Below are positions 43,426-51,777 of a stretch of 64,000 nucleotides of DNA, one piece after another. The position numbers and the translations under genes were made by a program. A model generated the notes under the pieces. The model saw nothing but the letters and a program-made list of their open reading frames with translations, ran no database searches and was not told the DNA's origin. The number at the start of each line of letters is the position of its first letter. Position 1 is the first letter of the stretch. The DNA is from Chloroflexota bacterium (GTDB lineage Bacteria; Chloroflexota; Anaerolineae; Anaerolineales; Villigracilaceae), in contig JACAET010000045.1 of assembly GCA_013388685.1 (NCBI GenBank), positions 1 to 64,000 on the forward strand, in the 5' to 3' direction.

Positions 43426-43453
43426 ATTATAGTACACCTCAACAAAAAGGCAA
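43426..43453 (-). promoter_or_regulatory. Promoter of the riboswitch/subtilase transcript
   Basis: On the minus strand TTGCCT and TATAAT (43431-43426) are separated by 16 nt. The predicted start at about 43419 coincides with the beginning of the riboswitch. Confidence 0.65.
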
Positions 43454-43492
43454 GAACTTTCAAAGGGAAAAAATGAGAAAAGGTTACAGCGG

Positions 43493-43498
43493 TATAAT
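43493..43498 (+). promoter_or_regulatory. -10 box TATAAT of the M23 peptidase gene
   Basis: TATAAT ends 8 nt before the ATG at 43507 with no ribosome site, predicting a leaderless transcript. Confidence 0.55.
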
Positions 43499-43506
43499 TC
43501 TGCCCT

Positions 43507-44223
43507 ATGCCCAAACGCAAGTGGATGACTTCCATCGTATGGTTCGCCGCCCTGACGGCAATTGGTAGCGCGTTCTATCTATACCTTCCAAATACATCCC
43601 GACTCGTTTCTTTTCGCGGCTGGATTCGAAATCCCGCCTCTCACCCGGACTGGAAATTGTCTGCCGGTTCTCGGTGCGGCTCCGCACCCTTTCTCTTCCC
43701 CACCGATGGCTTCGTCGGCTTTCTGTGGGGCGATTCGTTCCGTCCCGGTCATATCCACCAGGGCATAGATATTTTTGCCGGCACCGACGTTGGGGTGACA
43801 CCGGTCATCGCCGCCTATCCCGGCTATCTCACCCGCCTGCCCGACTGGAAATCCTCCGTCATCGTGCGCGTGCCTGACGACCCTTTACAACCCGGCACAC
43901 AAATCTGACTATACTATACGCATATGGCGGATTCGACAGGTCATTCGTTCATATCCGACAGATTCCCTGCGGGAACCAGCGAGAAATATATCGAGGCGGG
44001 GACCTTTCTCGGTTATCAGGGAAATTACTCCGGCGACCCCGGCAACCCTGTGGGCGTGCATCTGCATTTCTCCATCGTGAGGGATGATGGCAACGGACAC
44101 TTCACGAACGAACTGGAAATTCGGAATACGCTTGACCCATCCCCCTATTTGGGTTTGCCGCTCAACGCATATAAAAACCGGGACCAGATTCCCCAGTGTC
44201 CCTCGGGCGATCAGGAAGAATAG
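43507..44223 (+). pseudogene. M23 metallopeptidase gene interrupted by one in-frame TGA
   Basis: One reading frame of 238 codons holds a complete M23/LytM protein except for a TGA at 43906-43908. The first part has a membrane anchor (MTSIVWFAALTAIGSAFYLYL) and the zinc motif HIHQGIDIF (HxxxD). The second part, in the same frame, continues LYYTHMADSTGHSF, then YIEAGTFLGYQGNYSGD and the second zinc motif VGVHLHFSI (HxH). In M23 proteins this segment reads like V.L.YTHM, and Trp (TGG) would fit at the TGA. Neither half alone has both zinc motifs. It could be a nonsense mutation, a sequencing error or read-through. Intact, it would be a peptidoglycan endopeptidase. Confidence 0.85.
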
Positions 44224-44231
44224 AAAACAAG

Positions 44232-44849
44232 ATGACAACACTCGCAGGAAAAGTCGCTCTTATCACCGGCGCAGGCAAAGGGAGCGGGCGCGCACTCGCT
44301 CTGGCGTTTGCCGCGCACGGCGCCCTGGTGGCGGCGAACGACATTTCACCGGTCAACGTGGAGGAGGTCGTCGCCGAGATCAACAGGCAGGGCGGAACGG
44401 CAAAAGCGTATATCGAAGATGTCGCCAAAAAACTGGGGGCGCAACATTTGATCAGCCAGGTGGAGGACGATTTCGGCAGACTGGATATTCTCATCCACCA
44501 TGCGGCTGTCCGACCGCGCGTTCCCCTACTGGACATGGACGAGTGGGACTGGAATCGCGTCTTGGGCGTCAACCTGACGGGCGCGTTTCTGATGACCCAA
44601 TCCGCGGGACGTGTGATGCGGGCTTTGTCCGCGCAGGAGGGGAAAGGTTGCGGCGTCATCGTGCATCTTGTAACGACGAAACAGGCTTCGGCGCGGGAGG
44701 AAGCGGCCTTTGGGGCGTCCATGTGGGGGCTGGCGGAGTTCGCACGCCGCGCCGCGCAGGAGTTGAGTCGGTACGGTATCCGCGTCCACGCGGTGGAAAC
44801 GGGGAAGGATGCCGTCGAGAAGGTCTTTGCACTGTTGGAGGAAGAATGA
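44232..44849 (+). CDS. SDR-fold protein lacking the YxxxK catalytic pair
   Basis: 205 residues from the ATG at 44232. The nucleotide-binding part is intact: VALITGAGKGSGRALALAFA (TGxxxGxG), VAANDISPVN and NLTGAFLMTQSAG. The catalytic region is altered. Where SDRs have YxxxK the sequence is FGASMWGL, so Tyr is Phe and Lys is Met, and the catalytic Ser region reads HLVTTKQAS. NNAG is replaced by HHAA. It may bind NAD(P) without classical dehydrogenase activity. The stop overlaps the next gene's start (ATGA), coupling it to a DinB-like protein. It follows the broken M23 gene by 8 bp. Confidence 0.75.
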   Translation: MTTLAGKVALITGAGKGSGRALALAFAAHGALVAANDISPVNVEEVVAEINRQGGTAKAYIEDVAKKLGAQHLISQVEDDFGRLDILIHHAAVRPRVPLLDMDEWDWNRVLGVNLTGAFLMTQSAGRVMRALSAQEGKGCGVIVHLVTTKQASAREEAAFGASMWGLAEFARRAAQELSRYGIRVHAVETGKDAVEKVFALLEEE

Positions 44850-45325
44850 AGGAACTGAGCGAGTATCGCGCGCGTTTGATCGAACGGCTCGTTTCCGCCG
44901 CGCGGGAATTTCGTACAGCCTGCCTGGCTGTGCGCGATCCGTTTGCACCGCTGGAGGGCGGCTGGAACGTTCACCAGATCGCCACACACACGCGTGATGT
45001 GCATGAATTGGTCTATGGCATGCGCGCCCGCAGAACGGCGGAGGAGGATAACCCGGAGTTCCAGAATTTCGACGGCGACACGTACATGGCGGAGCATTAC
45101 GAGAGGGACAGACCGTTGCAGGAATTGCTGGAAGGCTTTGTTACAAGCGTGGAGGCGCTGGCAGGCAGGTTGGCGGATTTGCCCGAGGAAGCCTGGTCTC
45201 GCGAATCGCGTCATGCCGCGTTCGGAAGCGGTTTCACGCTGCAAACCTGGGTGGAACGCGGTCTTGCTCACATCGAGGAGCATTTGAAGACAATCAAACA
45301 GGGAATTCTCGACCGCACAGTCTGA
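44846..45325 (+). CDS. DinB-like four-helix-bundle protein
   Basis: 159 residues from the ATG at 44846, with GGAGGAAGA upstream and an ATGA overlap with the SDR-like gene. The sequence fits the DinB/YfiT-like metal-binding helical bundle: an N-terminal helix (YRARLIERLVSAAREFRTAC), GGWNVHQIATHTRDVHELVYG with several His, and a C-terminal helix HIEEHLKTI. The His residues in the second and last helices are candidate metal ligands. Members include thiol transferases and maleylpyruvate isomerases; the substrate here is unknown. A weak terminator-like hairpin follows. Confidence 0.7.
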   Translation: MKELSEYRARLIERLVSAAREFRTACLAVRDPFAPLEGGWNVHQIATHTRDVHELVYGMRARRTAEEDNPEFQNFDGDTYMAEHYERDRPLQELLEGFVTSVEALAGRLADLPEEAWSRESRHAAFGSGFTLQTWVERGLAHIEEHLKTIKQGILDRTV

Positions 45326-45351
45326 GATATTGACCCCCAGTGCAAGAAGAG

Positions 45352-45380
45352 AACGCAGCAAAAAGGTTTTTGTTTGCGTT
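45352..45380. terminator. Weak bidirectional terminator
   Basis: AACGCAGCAAAAA (45352-45364) pairs imperfectly with TTTTTGTTTGCGTT (45367-45380), with A and T runs inside the stem, between convergent DinB-like and PAP2 genes. Confidence 0.45.
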
Positions 45381-45439
45381 CCTGGCGCTTCGCGGCGAAA
45401 TTTGGGATTTGTGCCGCGGCAAAGCAGAAGATGTGAGTT

Positions 45440-46000
45440 TTACCAGAGCGAAAAGCCCAGCCAGGCAGTCAGCCAGGCAAAGAGCGCTCCGTACACTTGC
45501 AAACCAGCGAGGGCAACGACGATGCCCAGGGCGGCGCCAGCCATCACATCGGAGAGGTAGTGCACGCCCATTGCCACGCGCGCCAGCGCCACCAGCGGCG
45601 CCCATACCCAAAGCAGGATGCCCAGCCAGGCGGGACCCAGCGCCGCGCCGATGACCGCAATGAGAAATGCCCGCGCCGCGTGACCGGAGGGAAAGGAGTG
45701 CGGATCGGTGTTGCGATAGATGCCTCCCCACTCACCTTCCGGACGCCTCCGCCGCACGAGGAACTTGATCGCCATGACCAGAGCCGCCAGCACGCTGATG
45801 GCGGCAAACTCCACCGCTTCCCATCTTTTCCAAATAGAGTTACTGAAAAACCACAACAAAATCAACGCCGCGCCCCAAAACCACGAGTCGCCGGAATGGG
45901 CGAAGAAGACCGCCAACGAACGTAATGCGCCTGGCTTTTCAGCCACGCGCATTTTGTCGGAAAGGCGTGCATCCAGTTCGAGGATGGAACGCAGGTTCAT
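45440..46000 (-). CDS. PAP2-family membrane phosphatase
   Basis: 186 residues with about five membrane helices. All three phosphatase motifs are present: KFLVRRRRP (KxxxxxxRP), FPSGHAARAF (PSGH) and RVAMGVHYLSDV (RxxxxxHxxxD). The family dephosphorylates lipid substrates such as undecaprenyl pyrophosphate or phosphatidate on the outer face of the membrane. Undecaprenyl pyrophosphate recycling would fit an envelope-glycan context, but the substrate is not proven. The ATG overlaps the stop of the upstream nucleotidyltransferase gene (ATGA), so the two are translationally coupled. Confidence 0.88.
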   Translation of the reverse strand: MNLRSILELDARLSDKMRVAEKPGALRSLAVFFAHSGDSWFWGAALILLWFFSNSIWKRWEAVEFAAISVLAALVMAIKFLVRRRRPEGEWGGIYRNTDPHSFPSGHAARAFLIAVIGAALGPAWLGILLWVWAPLVALARVAMGVHYLSDVMAGAALGIVVALAGLQVYGALFAWLTAWLGFSLW

Positions 46001-46914
46001 TGTTTCTTGGGTTTCGCTTTCAGGGCGGTTTTGGGCTGCGAGGCTTTGGCGCGGGTTGTTTTGACCGTCGCAGGTTTTGCCTTTTTGGGTTTTGCACTCT
46101 CGACCGCCGGCTTGTTCGCCGCGCCCGTCTTTTTGGCAGATTTACGCTGTTGTTTGGCAAGGTCTTCGCGCAGGATTTCGAGCTGATGAGGTTTATCCAC
46201 GTCCATGCAGGCTTCGGCGTGAGGCCAGACAATGACGCGTCCTTTGATGCCAATACGCTGGGAGACTTCTTTTACCAGGTCATCGAGTATGATGCTGCGG
46301 GTGAACACGCGGAAGAGGGTTCCCAACCCGATGATGCTCGCCTGCCTGAGCGGACTCTTGCGCGTGCCGATGAGGGATTCCCACAAATCAAGATGTTCGG
46401 TTGCCATGCGCACATGGGTGATGTTGATATCGGCGCCGCAGAGTTCGACATCTTTGAGGCGGGTATAAGTGCGGTTCGAGCCCGGGAAGCGGGCTTCCAT
46501 CACTTCGCGCGTGCATACGCCGTAATACAGGTCATCTTTGGTTTGCATGGCGGTTTCCACCAGCCAGTCCACCATTTCGGGTTTGAGGGCGGGGATATCG
46601 GAGGAGGCGACGATGACGTATTTGTTCTTTTTGTTCAGTTCCAGCGCTTTGTTCACTCCCGCCACAATGTTGGCAAGCATGCGTCCCTGGTTGGAGATGA
46701 AGTGCAGGGGCTTTTTGCAGGTCACGCCGCTTTTGGGGGAAAGCCCGATGACAATGACATTATCCACATGCCGTGCCTCCCCGAGGGCATCCAGCACCCA
46801 TTGCACCATGGGTTTTCCGACAATGTCAATCAGCGCCTTGGAGTCGCCGTGAGAATAGGTATACAACGGGTCGTCGGGTTGGGGAATTCCACCTGCGAGT
46901 ACGAGTGCGTCCAT
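45997..46914 (-). CDS. MobA-like nucleotidyltransferase with basic Lys/Ala-rich tail
   Basis: 305 residues. The N-terminal 245 residues are an NTP-transferase fold: MDALVLAGGIPQPDDPLY, GDSKALIDIVGKPMVQWVLDAL, NVIVIGLSPKSG and YVIVASSDIPALKPEMVDWL. Such enzymes attach a nucleotide to a sugar phosphate or cofactor; the substrate is not evident. The last 55 residues are almost only Lys, Ala, Pro, Thr and Gln (SAKPKKAKPATVKTTRAKAS), like a histone-H1-type tail. This tail might bind nucleic acid, polyphosphate or acidic polymer. Coupled to a PAP2 phosphatase by an ATGA overlap, it may serve lipid-linked glycan synthesis. The gene upstream of its start is separated by a repeat. Confidence 0.75.
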   Translation of the reverse strand: MDALVLAGGIPQPDDPLYTYSHGDSKALIDIVGKPMVQWVLDALGEARHVDNVIVIGLSPKSGVTCKKPLHFISNQGRMLANIVAGVNKALELNKKNKYVIVASSDIPALKPEMVDWLVETAMQTKDDLYYGVCTREVMEARFPGSNRTYTRLKDVELCGADINITHVRMATEHLDLWESLIGTRKSPLRQASIIGLGTLFRVFTRSIILDDLVKEVSQRIGIKGRVIVWPHAEACMDVDKPHQLEILREDLAKQQRKSAKKTGAANKPAVESAKPKKAKPATVKTTRAKASQPKTALKAKPKKQ

Positions 46915-46929
46915 AAATATCTCCTGAGA

Positions 46930-46998
46930 TTTTCGATTTGCGATTGACGATTTGCGATTTGGGATTGTCCATTCGACTCATACATCGTCAGTCAAAAA
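46930..46998. repeat. GATTTGCGATT repeat tract
   Basis: GATTTGCGATTGACGATTTG is followed by further GATTTGGGATT units and the partly inverted ATCGTCAGTCAAAAATCG. It is a short intergenic repeat between two minus-strand genes. Confidence 0.6.
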
Positions 46999-47005
46999 TC
47001 GTGCA

Positions 47006-47911
47006 TTAATTCAATTCCTGCAGCTGCGGCTCGAAGCCGAGTTTATCGAGCAATTCGCCATATTCCGCCCAGGTGAGCGGACGTTCCTTGCCGGAAATCG
47101 CCACCAGTGCGGCTTCCATCATGTTGGTGCCGAAGGAGCGCCCATCCAGTACGGGCGTGGTAGTGACAAGATATTTCACCCCGCACTGCCTGAAAAATTC
47201 CACGTCTTCCGGGGTGGTGGTATTGGTCACAATCACTTTCCCTTGCATGTCGTTGGGCATGTGGCGTTTGACGTAGTGACAGTCGCCGGCGATGACGGTT
47301 GCCCAGTGATAATACTTCTCGTATTTGGGGATGCGCTCATCCTGTTTTTCACCGGTGGGGTAGAGCCATTCGAAAGGAAAGCGCGTGACGATGGGGATCA
47401 TCAATTTCGCCAGCGTGCGCAAGCCGTTCAGACTGCGAATGGGAAGGGGAAGGCCGAGAGCAAACATCAGATCGCCAAAGACGACCTCGTAACCGGCTTC
47501 GACAAAGGATTTGGAAAGCCCCCAGCGGTCCACGCCCAGGGTGACAAAGACCTTGCGCCCATGCCGTTCGATGTAGTCGCCGATTTTTTTATCCAAAAAA
47601 ACGGGCGCTTTGTTTTCGAGGGTGTTCTTCAAGCCGCCGCCATCGACGAGCGGAGTCTTCTTCACGAAGCGTACCATCGGCTGGACGGAGTGGAAGGGGT
47701 AGAATTTGCCATCCACCAAGGCGCCCAGATCTGCGCCGCCCACGCCAAAGGCATCCACCTTTCCGTCGAGTTCCTTGTATTTCAGGGCGGCGGCTTCCAT
47801 GTCGCCATCGGTACCGATGCGTTCGATGCTGACCGTTTCACCCAGCAATTCCACCGTCATTGCTTTGTTGCGCTTGGACGATCCAATGCTGATACTGACG
47901 GCTCTTTTCAT
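47006..47911 (-). CDS. Quinate/shikimate dehydrogenase-like conserved protein
   Basis: 301 residues. It opens with KRAVSISIGSSKRNKAMTVE and continues LLGETVSIERIGTDGDMEAA, KVDAFGVGGADLGALVDGKF and PLVDGGGLKNTLENKA. This is a conserved family in Chloroflexota and Thermus-type bacteria that is often labelled quinate 5-dehydrogenase; I recall the label but see no biochemical proof. A canonical GxGxxG dinucleotide motif is not obvious (VFVTLGVDRWGLSKSFVEAG is the nearest stretch). The start has GAGGAGA and a minus-strand TATAAT at 47941-47946. It is a single-gene unit between the nucleotidyltransferase and the sensor-kinase array. Confidence 0.55.
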   Translation of the reverse strand: MKRAVSISIGSSKRNKAMTVELLGETVSIERIGTDGDMEAAALKYKELDGKVDAFGVGGADLGALVDGKFYPFHSVQPMVRFVKKTPLVDGGGLKNTLENKAPVFLDKKIGDYIERHGRKVFVTLGVDRWGLSKSFVEAGYEVVFGDLMFALGLPLPIRSLNGLRTLAKLMIPIVTRFPFEWLYPTGEKQDERIPKYEKYYHWATVIAGDCHYVKRHMPNDMQGKVIVTNTTTPEDVEFFRQCGVKYLVTTTPVLDGRSFGTNMMEAALVAISGKERPLTWAEYGELLDKLGFEPQLQELN

Positions 47912-47940
47912 GTAGGTTCTCCTCGGGTTGAGATAAGGCT

Positions 47941-47946
47941 ATTATA
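47941..47946 (-). promoter_or_regulatory. -10 box TATAAT of the quinate-dehydrogenase-like gene
   Basis: Minus-strand TATAAT ends 29 nt before the ATG at 47911; the leader contains a GAGGAGA ribosome site. Confidence 0.5.
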
Positions 47947-47952
47947 ACGGAA

Positions 47953-50900
47953 TCAGGCTGGAGGTCCGGACGGAAGCGTGAAGAGGAACATGGCGCCTTT
48001 TCCCGCTTCGCTCTCGACCCAAATCCTGCCTCCGTGAACCTCGATGATTCGCTTCACGAGAGCCAGCCCCACGCCGGTGCCTTCGCTTTGGGCGTCCAGT
48101 TTGTTGAACAAGCCGAAGATACGCTCATGATGATGAGGTTCGATGCCGATGCCGTTATCTCTGACGAAAAAGACAGGGAAGCCGTTTTCTTCGCCGCGCT
48201 GACCGATTTCGATGCGAGGTTCCGTTTGCCCGCCCATGTATTTGGCGGCATTGTCGAGCAGGTTTTGCAGAACTTCGACCAGGCGCGGGCGGTCGCCCCA
48301 GACGAAGGGCATGCCGGTTTGAATGCGGACGAGAACGCCGCGCATCTCCAGCCGCCCCTGTACGATTTCGAGCGCATCCTTTACCAATGCCTCGAATGGA
48401 ATTCCCTGCGGTTGGTTCATCATTCTGCCGATACGCGAAAGTTCCAGAAGTTCGCTCAACAGTCTTTGCATTTTCAGAACGGCTGCCTGAATGCGCTGAA
48501 TATCCCTTCGCAGTCGTTCCACGTTGCCGGAAAAGGCATCCTCTTCGAGATAACCGAGAAAGCCGTTGATGGTGACCAGCGGCGATTTCAGATCGTGCGA
48601 AACGGTATAAGTGAACTGCTCCAGTTCGGCGTTTTTACTTTCCAATTCCTCGATCAACCTTTGGCGCTCCTCCAATTCCTTTTGCAGGTCTGAAAAGAGG
48701 CGCGCATGTTCCAACGCAACCGCAACCTGATTGGCATAGTTGAGCGCCAGCCGGGCGTCGCGTTCGGTGAATCTGCCCGGCTGACGGCTGTCCAGCGATA
48801 TAAAGCCGATCAGTCTGCCGCGCGCCTTGAGCGCGACAGCCAGCCAGCCATGGATATAATCGCTCGGCGGTTCGCGAAACTGGGGATAGCGCTCCTGAAT
48901 GTCATCCAACAGAATGTAGGAAACCTCCCGGCTCAAAAAGAGATAATCGGGTTCGGATTCGTTGGAGACAAACTGCAAATGGTGTTCCGGCAAAGGGGGC
49001 AAGCCGTCCGACCCCATCAGGCGGGCTAGAGTGCCCTCATACAGCCAGACCGATGCGCTATCGTAGGGAACGACACGTTTGAGCTGTTCCAGAATTCTCC
49101 TGATCGCCTCGTTGACATCCAGCGTGGACGTGACGATGGCGGTGGTTTCGCGCAAGGTTTCGGATTCGGTATTCTTCTCCGCCAGTTCACGGATGAGCGC
49201 TTCGCGTTCCGCCTCCGCCCGTTTGCGGGAGGTAATGTCTTCGATCATGCCTTCGTAATAGAGGACATTGCCCCATTCGTCCCGAATGGCTTGTACGGAC
49301 ATGGATGTCCAGAAGGGAACGCCGTCCTTGCGGTAATCCAGCGATTCATAATTGATCAGCCTCTCCCCGGCGTTCAAGCGGCGGCGCATTTCCTGCCTTT
49401 GCCCGGCGTTGACATACAGTTGAGCGCCGATATCGTTTACGCTGGCAAGCATCTCTTCGGGAGATTCGTAGCCATAGATGCGCGCCATGGCGAGATTGAC
49501 GCTGAGGAATCGCCCTTCCTCCGTGCTTTGGAAAATGCCGTACATGGAATTATTGAAGATGTTGCGGTATTTCTCCTCGGCGCGCCTGCGTTCGGCAAGC
49601 TCGTTCTGCAAGGCGTCTTCGTCGAACTGCCGTTTGATGGCGGCTCCCAACATGTTCGCCGCCACTTTGAGAACATCCACCTCCATGTCGGTCCATTCGC
49701 GCTCGTTGACCATGTCGTCGAAGCCAAGAATGCCCCATTGCCTTCCGTTGACCATGATTCGCATTTCCAGCAGAGCCTTTATGCCGATGCCGTTGAAATA
49801 CGCCCGCTCGCTTTCCAGCAGGGAGGAGGCGCTTCCAACGAACGGATCGCCCCGATTCAGAATTTCGTAGTAGCGTTTGAATTCCGTCTCCTTTTCAGCC
49901 GCGTTCTGATATGCCGGGTTGCTAATATCGGGCTTTTGCCCCGGCGCGGTCCATTCGTAACGCATGGACCGCAACACGGGTCCGCCCTGCACGCTGTGAT
50001 TCTCGAAGAGATAGGCGTGCGAAGCGTTGAATTCCGTACCCAGCCGTTCCAGCACAACCGCGATCCGTTCATCCCAGCGCGGCGCCCTGAGGAATTGTTC
50101 GGCGGAAAAAGTGACCGCCTCCAGCAACGATTCGCGTTTTCGCAGTCCAGACTCGATCAATTTTCGGTCGGTAATATCCTGTACAATGCCCACCACTCCA
50201 ATGCGGATATTCCTCTCGTCGCGAACCTGGATACAGGCATCCGAAACCCAGCGTTCCTGTCCGTTTCGATTGACGATTCGATAATCGCATTCCCAATGGT
50301 TCAGGATGCCCTCTTCGGTCATACGATCCGCCTGCTCATAGGTCAGGTGAGCCATACTGCCGCGCGGGACCCGCTCTATCTCCATTGCTTCCCAGATCTG
50401 CGGGGTCAATTCCTCGGGAGAATAGCCGGTAATTTCCCGAATGCCCTCGCCCATGAAGGTGTAACGATTGCCGACATAATCCCGATAATAAGGGACCATT
50501 CCTGCGGCTTGAATCGCCCGACGGTAAAGTCGTTCGGACTCACGAACAGTCGCTTCAGCCTCCCGTCGCTGAATCGCTGCGCTGAGAATATCCGCCGCGA
50601 CCTTGAGCGCGTCCATTTCGGCGGCGCTCCATTCCCGTTCGTTCGCGAAATCGTTAATGCCGAACGTTCCCCACCATTCTCCGCCCACGAACAAAGGCAC
50701 CTCCAGCATGGCGCGGATGCCGAGATCGAGTAAGCGGGCGCGTTCGAGGTCGGAAATACGGGAAAAATTTCCCGAAAAAAGCCGACCCTGACGGAGCAGA
50801 TGATCCACACTATCCGGTTCGAAATTGACGGGGTGAGGCGTTTGATAATAGGGGTTGTCGAAATCGTTCGGGTATCCCGGCGCGGTCCACTCATACGCCA

Positions 50901-51693
50901 GGGCAGAGTAGCTCACCCCGTTGGCATCCTTAAAATGCTCGAATAGATATACATGGGTCACATGCAGGGTCTTTCCGAAACGTTCGAGAACAATGTCAAT
51001 ATTTTCACGCCAATCGGGCGTTTTCAGGAATTGCTCTGCGGCGAACGCGATGGTCTCGAGGAGGGTCTCCTTTTTTCGGAGGTTTTCTTCCGCCAGCATC
51101 CGCTCCGTCACCTCCGTTTGCAAATGCGCAAGACTTCGAAACATGGTTCCGGTCAATTCATGAATCATGATCGCTGTAAAAACAATGATCATTGCCGCGG
51201 AGAAGAAATCGCCCGGTGTGCTTTCCATCGGGGTTCCAGACGAATACACCCCCTTGAGGTCCCCGAAAACCAGCCAGGCGAGACACAGCACGGCAAGAAA
51301 AGTCAGAAAAAACATGGCGCGTTTGCTTGTCACCAGGCTGGCAATGATCAGGATGGAGGGAAATGCAATGGTCACGACGCTGTGAATCCCCAGAGTCCTC
51401 ATCGAAATGACGGTGGCGAGCAAGATCAACACTCCCCCGAGAAGTGTGGCGGCTGTTTCGAACCTGCCGTTTCGCACCAGAAGATGGGAAACGAACACGG
51501 GCAAGGCGGCAATTCCGATTAGAACGGCAGAAATGATATCGTCATAGATCAGCGCGATCAAAACCGCGCCTGCCGATCCCATCAGGATCAGGGCAATAAA
51601 CAGACGAAAAATCCTCGAAATATCCCTGGCGCCTACCTCCATCGTGCTCGATCGGGTGGTCTGCCCCGGCGGATTGGATGATGCATCTTTCAT
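47953..51693 (-). CDS. Giant membrane sensor histidine kinase, PAS/GAF type (third of tandem array)
   Basis: 1246 residues from the ATG at 51693. Residues 30-175 hold about six membrane helices, then a coiled coil. Sensor modules follow in the order GAF-like (about 205-375), PAS (385-505), GAF-like (510-700), PAS (710-840) and GAF (860-1005). The first two GAF-like modules share an FAAEQFLKTP/FSAEQFLRAP opening, showing internal duplication. The HisKA domain has FTYTVSHDLKSPLVTINGF with the phospho-acceptor His near 1032. The HATPase has LQNLLDNAAKYMG, VRDNGIGIEPHHHERIFGLF and GTGVGLALVKRIIEVHGGRIWVESE. It autophosphorylates on ligand sensing, but no receiver or response regulator is in the window. 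It is paralogous to the next two upstream genes. Confidence 0.92.
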   Translation of the reverse strand: MKDASSNPPGQTTRSSTMEVGARDISRIFRLFIALILMGSAGAVLIALIYDDIISAVLIGIAALPVFVSHLLVRNGRFETAATLLGGVLILLATVISMRTLGIHSVVTIAFPSILIIASLVTSKRAMFFLTFLAVLCLAWLVFGDLKGVYSSGTPMESTPGDFFSAAMIIVFTAIMIHELTGTMFRSLAHLQTEVTERMLAEENLRKKETLLETIAFAAEQFLKTPDWRENIDIVLERFGKTLHVTHVYLFEHFKDANGVSYSALAYEWTAPGYPNDFDNPYYQTPHPVNFEPDSVDHLLRQGRLFSGNFSRISDLERARLLDLGIRAMLEVPLFVGGEWWGTFGINDFANEREWSAAEMDALKVAADILSAAIQRREAEATVRESERLYRRAIQAAGMVPYYRDYVGNRYTFMGEGIREITGYSPEELTPQIWEAMEIERVPRGSMAHLTYEQADRMTEEGILNHWECDYRIVNRNGQERWVSDACIQVRDERNIRIGVVGIVQDITDRKLIESGLRKRESLLEAVTFSAEQFLRAPRWDERIAVVLERLGTEFNASHAYLFENHSVQGGPVLRSMRYEWTAPGQKPDISNPAYQNAAEKETEFKRYYEILNRGDPFVGSASSLLESERAYFNGIGIKALLEMRIMVNGRQWGILGFDDMVNEREWTDMEVDVLKVAANMLGAAIKRQFDEDALQNELAERRRAEEKYRNIFNNSMYGIFQSTEEGRFLSVNLAMARIYGYESPEEMLASVNDIGAQLYVNAGQRQEMRRRLNAGERLINYESLDYRKDGVPFWTSMSVQAIRDEWGNVLYYEGMIEDITSRKRAEAEREALIRELAEKNTESETLRETTAIVTSTLDVNEAIRRILEQLKRVVPYDSASVWLYEGTLARLMGSDGLPPLPEHHLQFVSNESEPDYLFLSREVSYILLDDIQERYPQFREPPSDYIHGWLAVALKARGRLIGFISLDSRQPGRFTERDARLALNYANQVAVALEHARLFSDLQKELEERQRLIEELESKNAELEQFTYTVSHDLKSPLVTINGFLGYLEEDAFSGNVERLRRDIQRIQAAVLKMQRLLSELLELSRIGRMMNQPQGIPFEALVKDALEIVQGRLEMRGVLVRIQTGMPFVWGDRPRLVEVLQNLLDNAAKYMGGQTEPRIEIGQRGEENGFPVFFVRDNGIGIEPHHHERIFGLFNKLDAQSEGTGVGLALVKRIIEVHGGRIWVESEAGKGAMFLFTLPSGPPA

Positions 51694-51777
51694 GACCAAA
51701 TACCTGTTCCTGTTCTCCGTAGTTCACGAAAGCGCCTGTTCGGCGGGAATTGCCGCGCCGATGCGCGTCTTCGCCGT

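Noticed and set aside
40638..43535. Longer subtilase start upstream of 43226
   Set aside because: It would translate through the riboswitch and terminator; the ATG at 43226 has a strong ribosome site and a proper signal peptide.
43906..43908. TGA read as selenocysteine or a recoded tryptophan
   Set aside because: No selenocysteine insertion element was recognised and TGA serves as a normal stop for many genes in the window.
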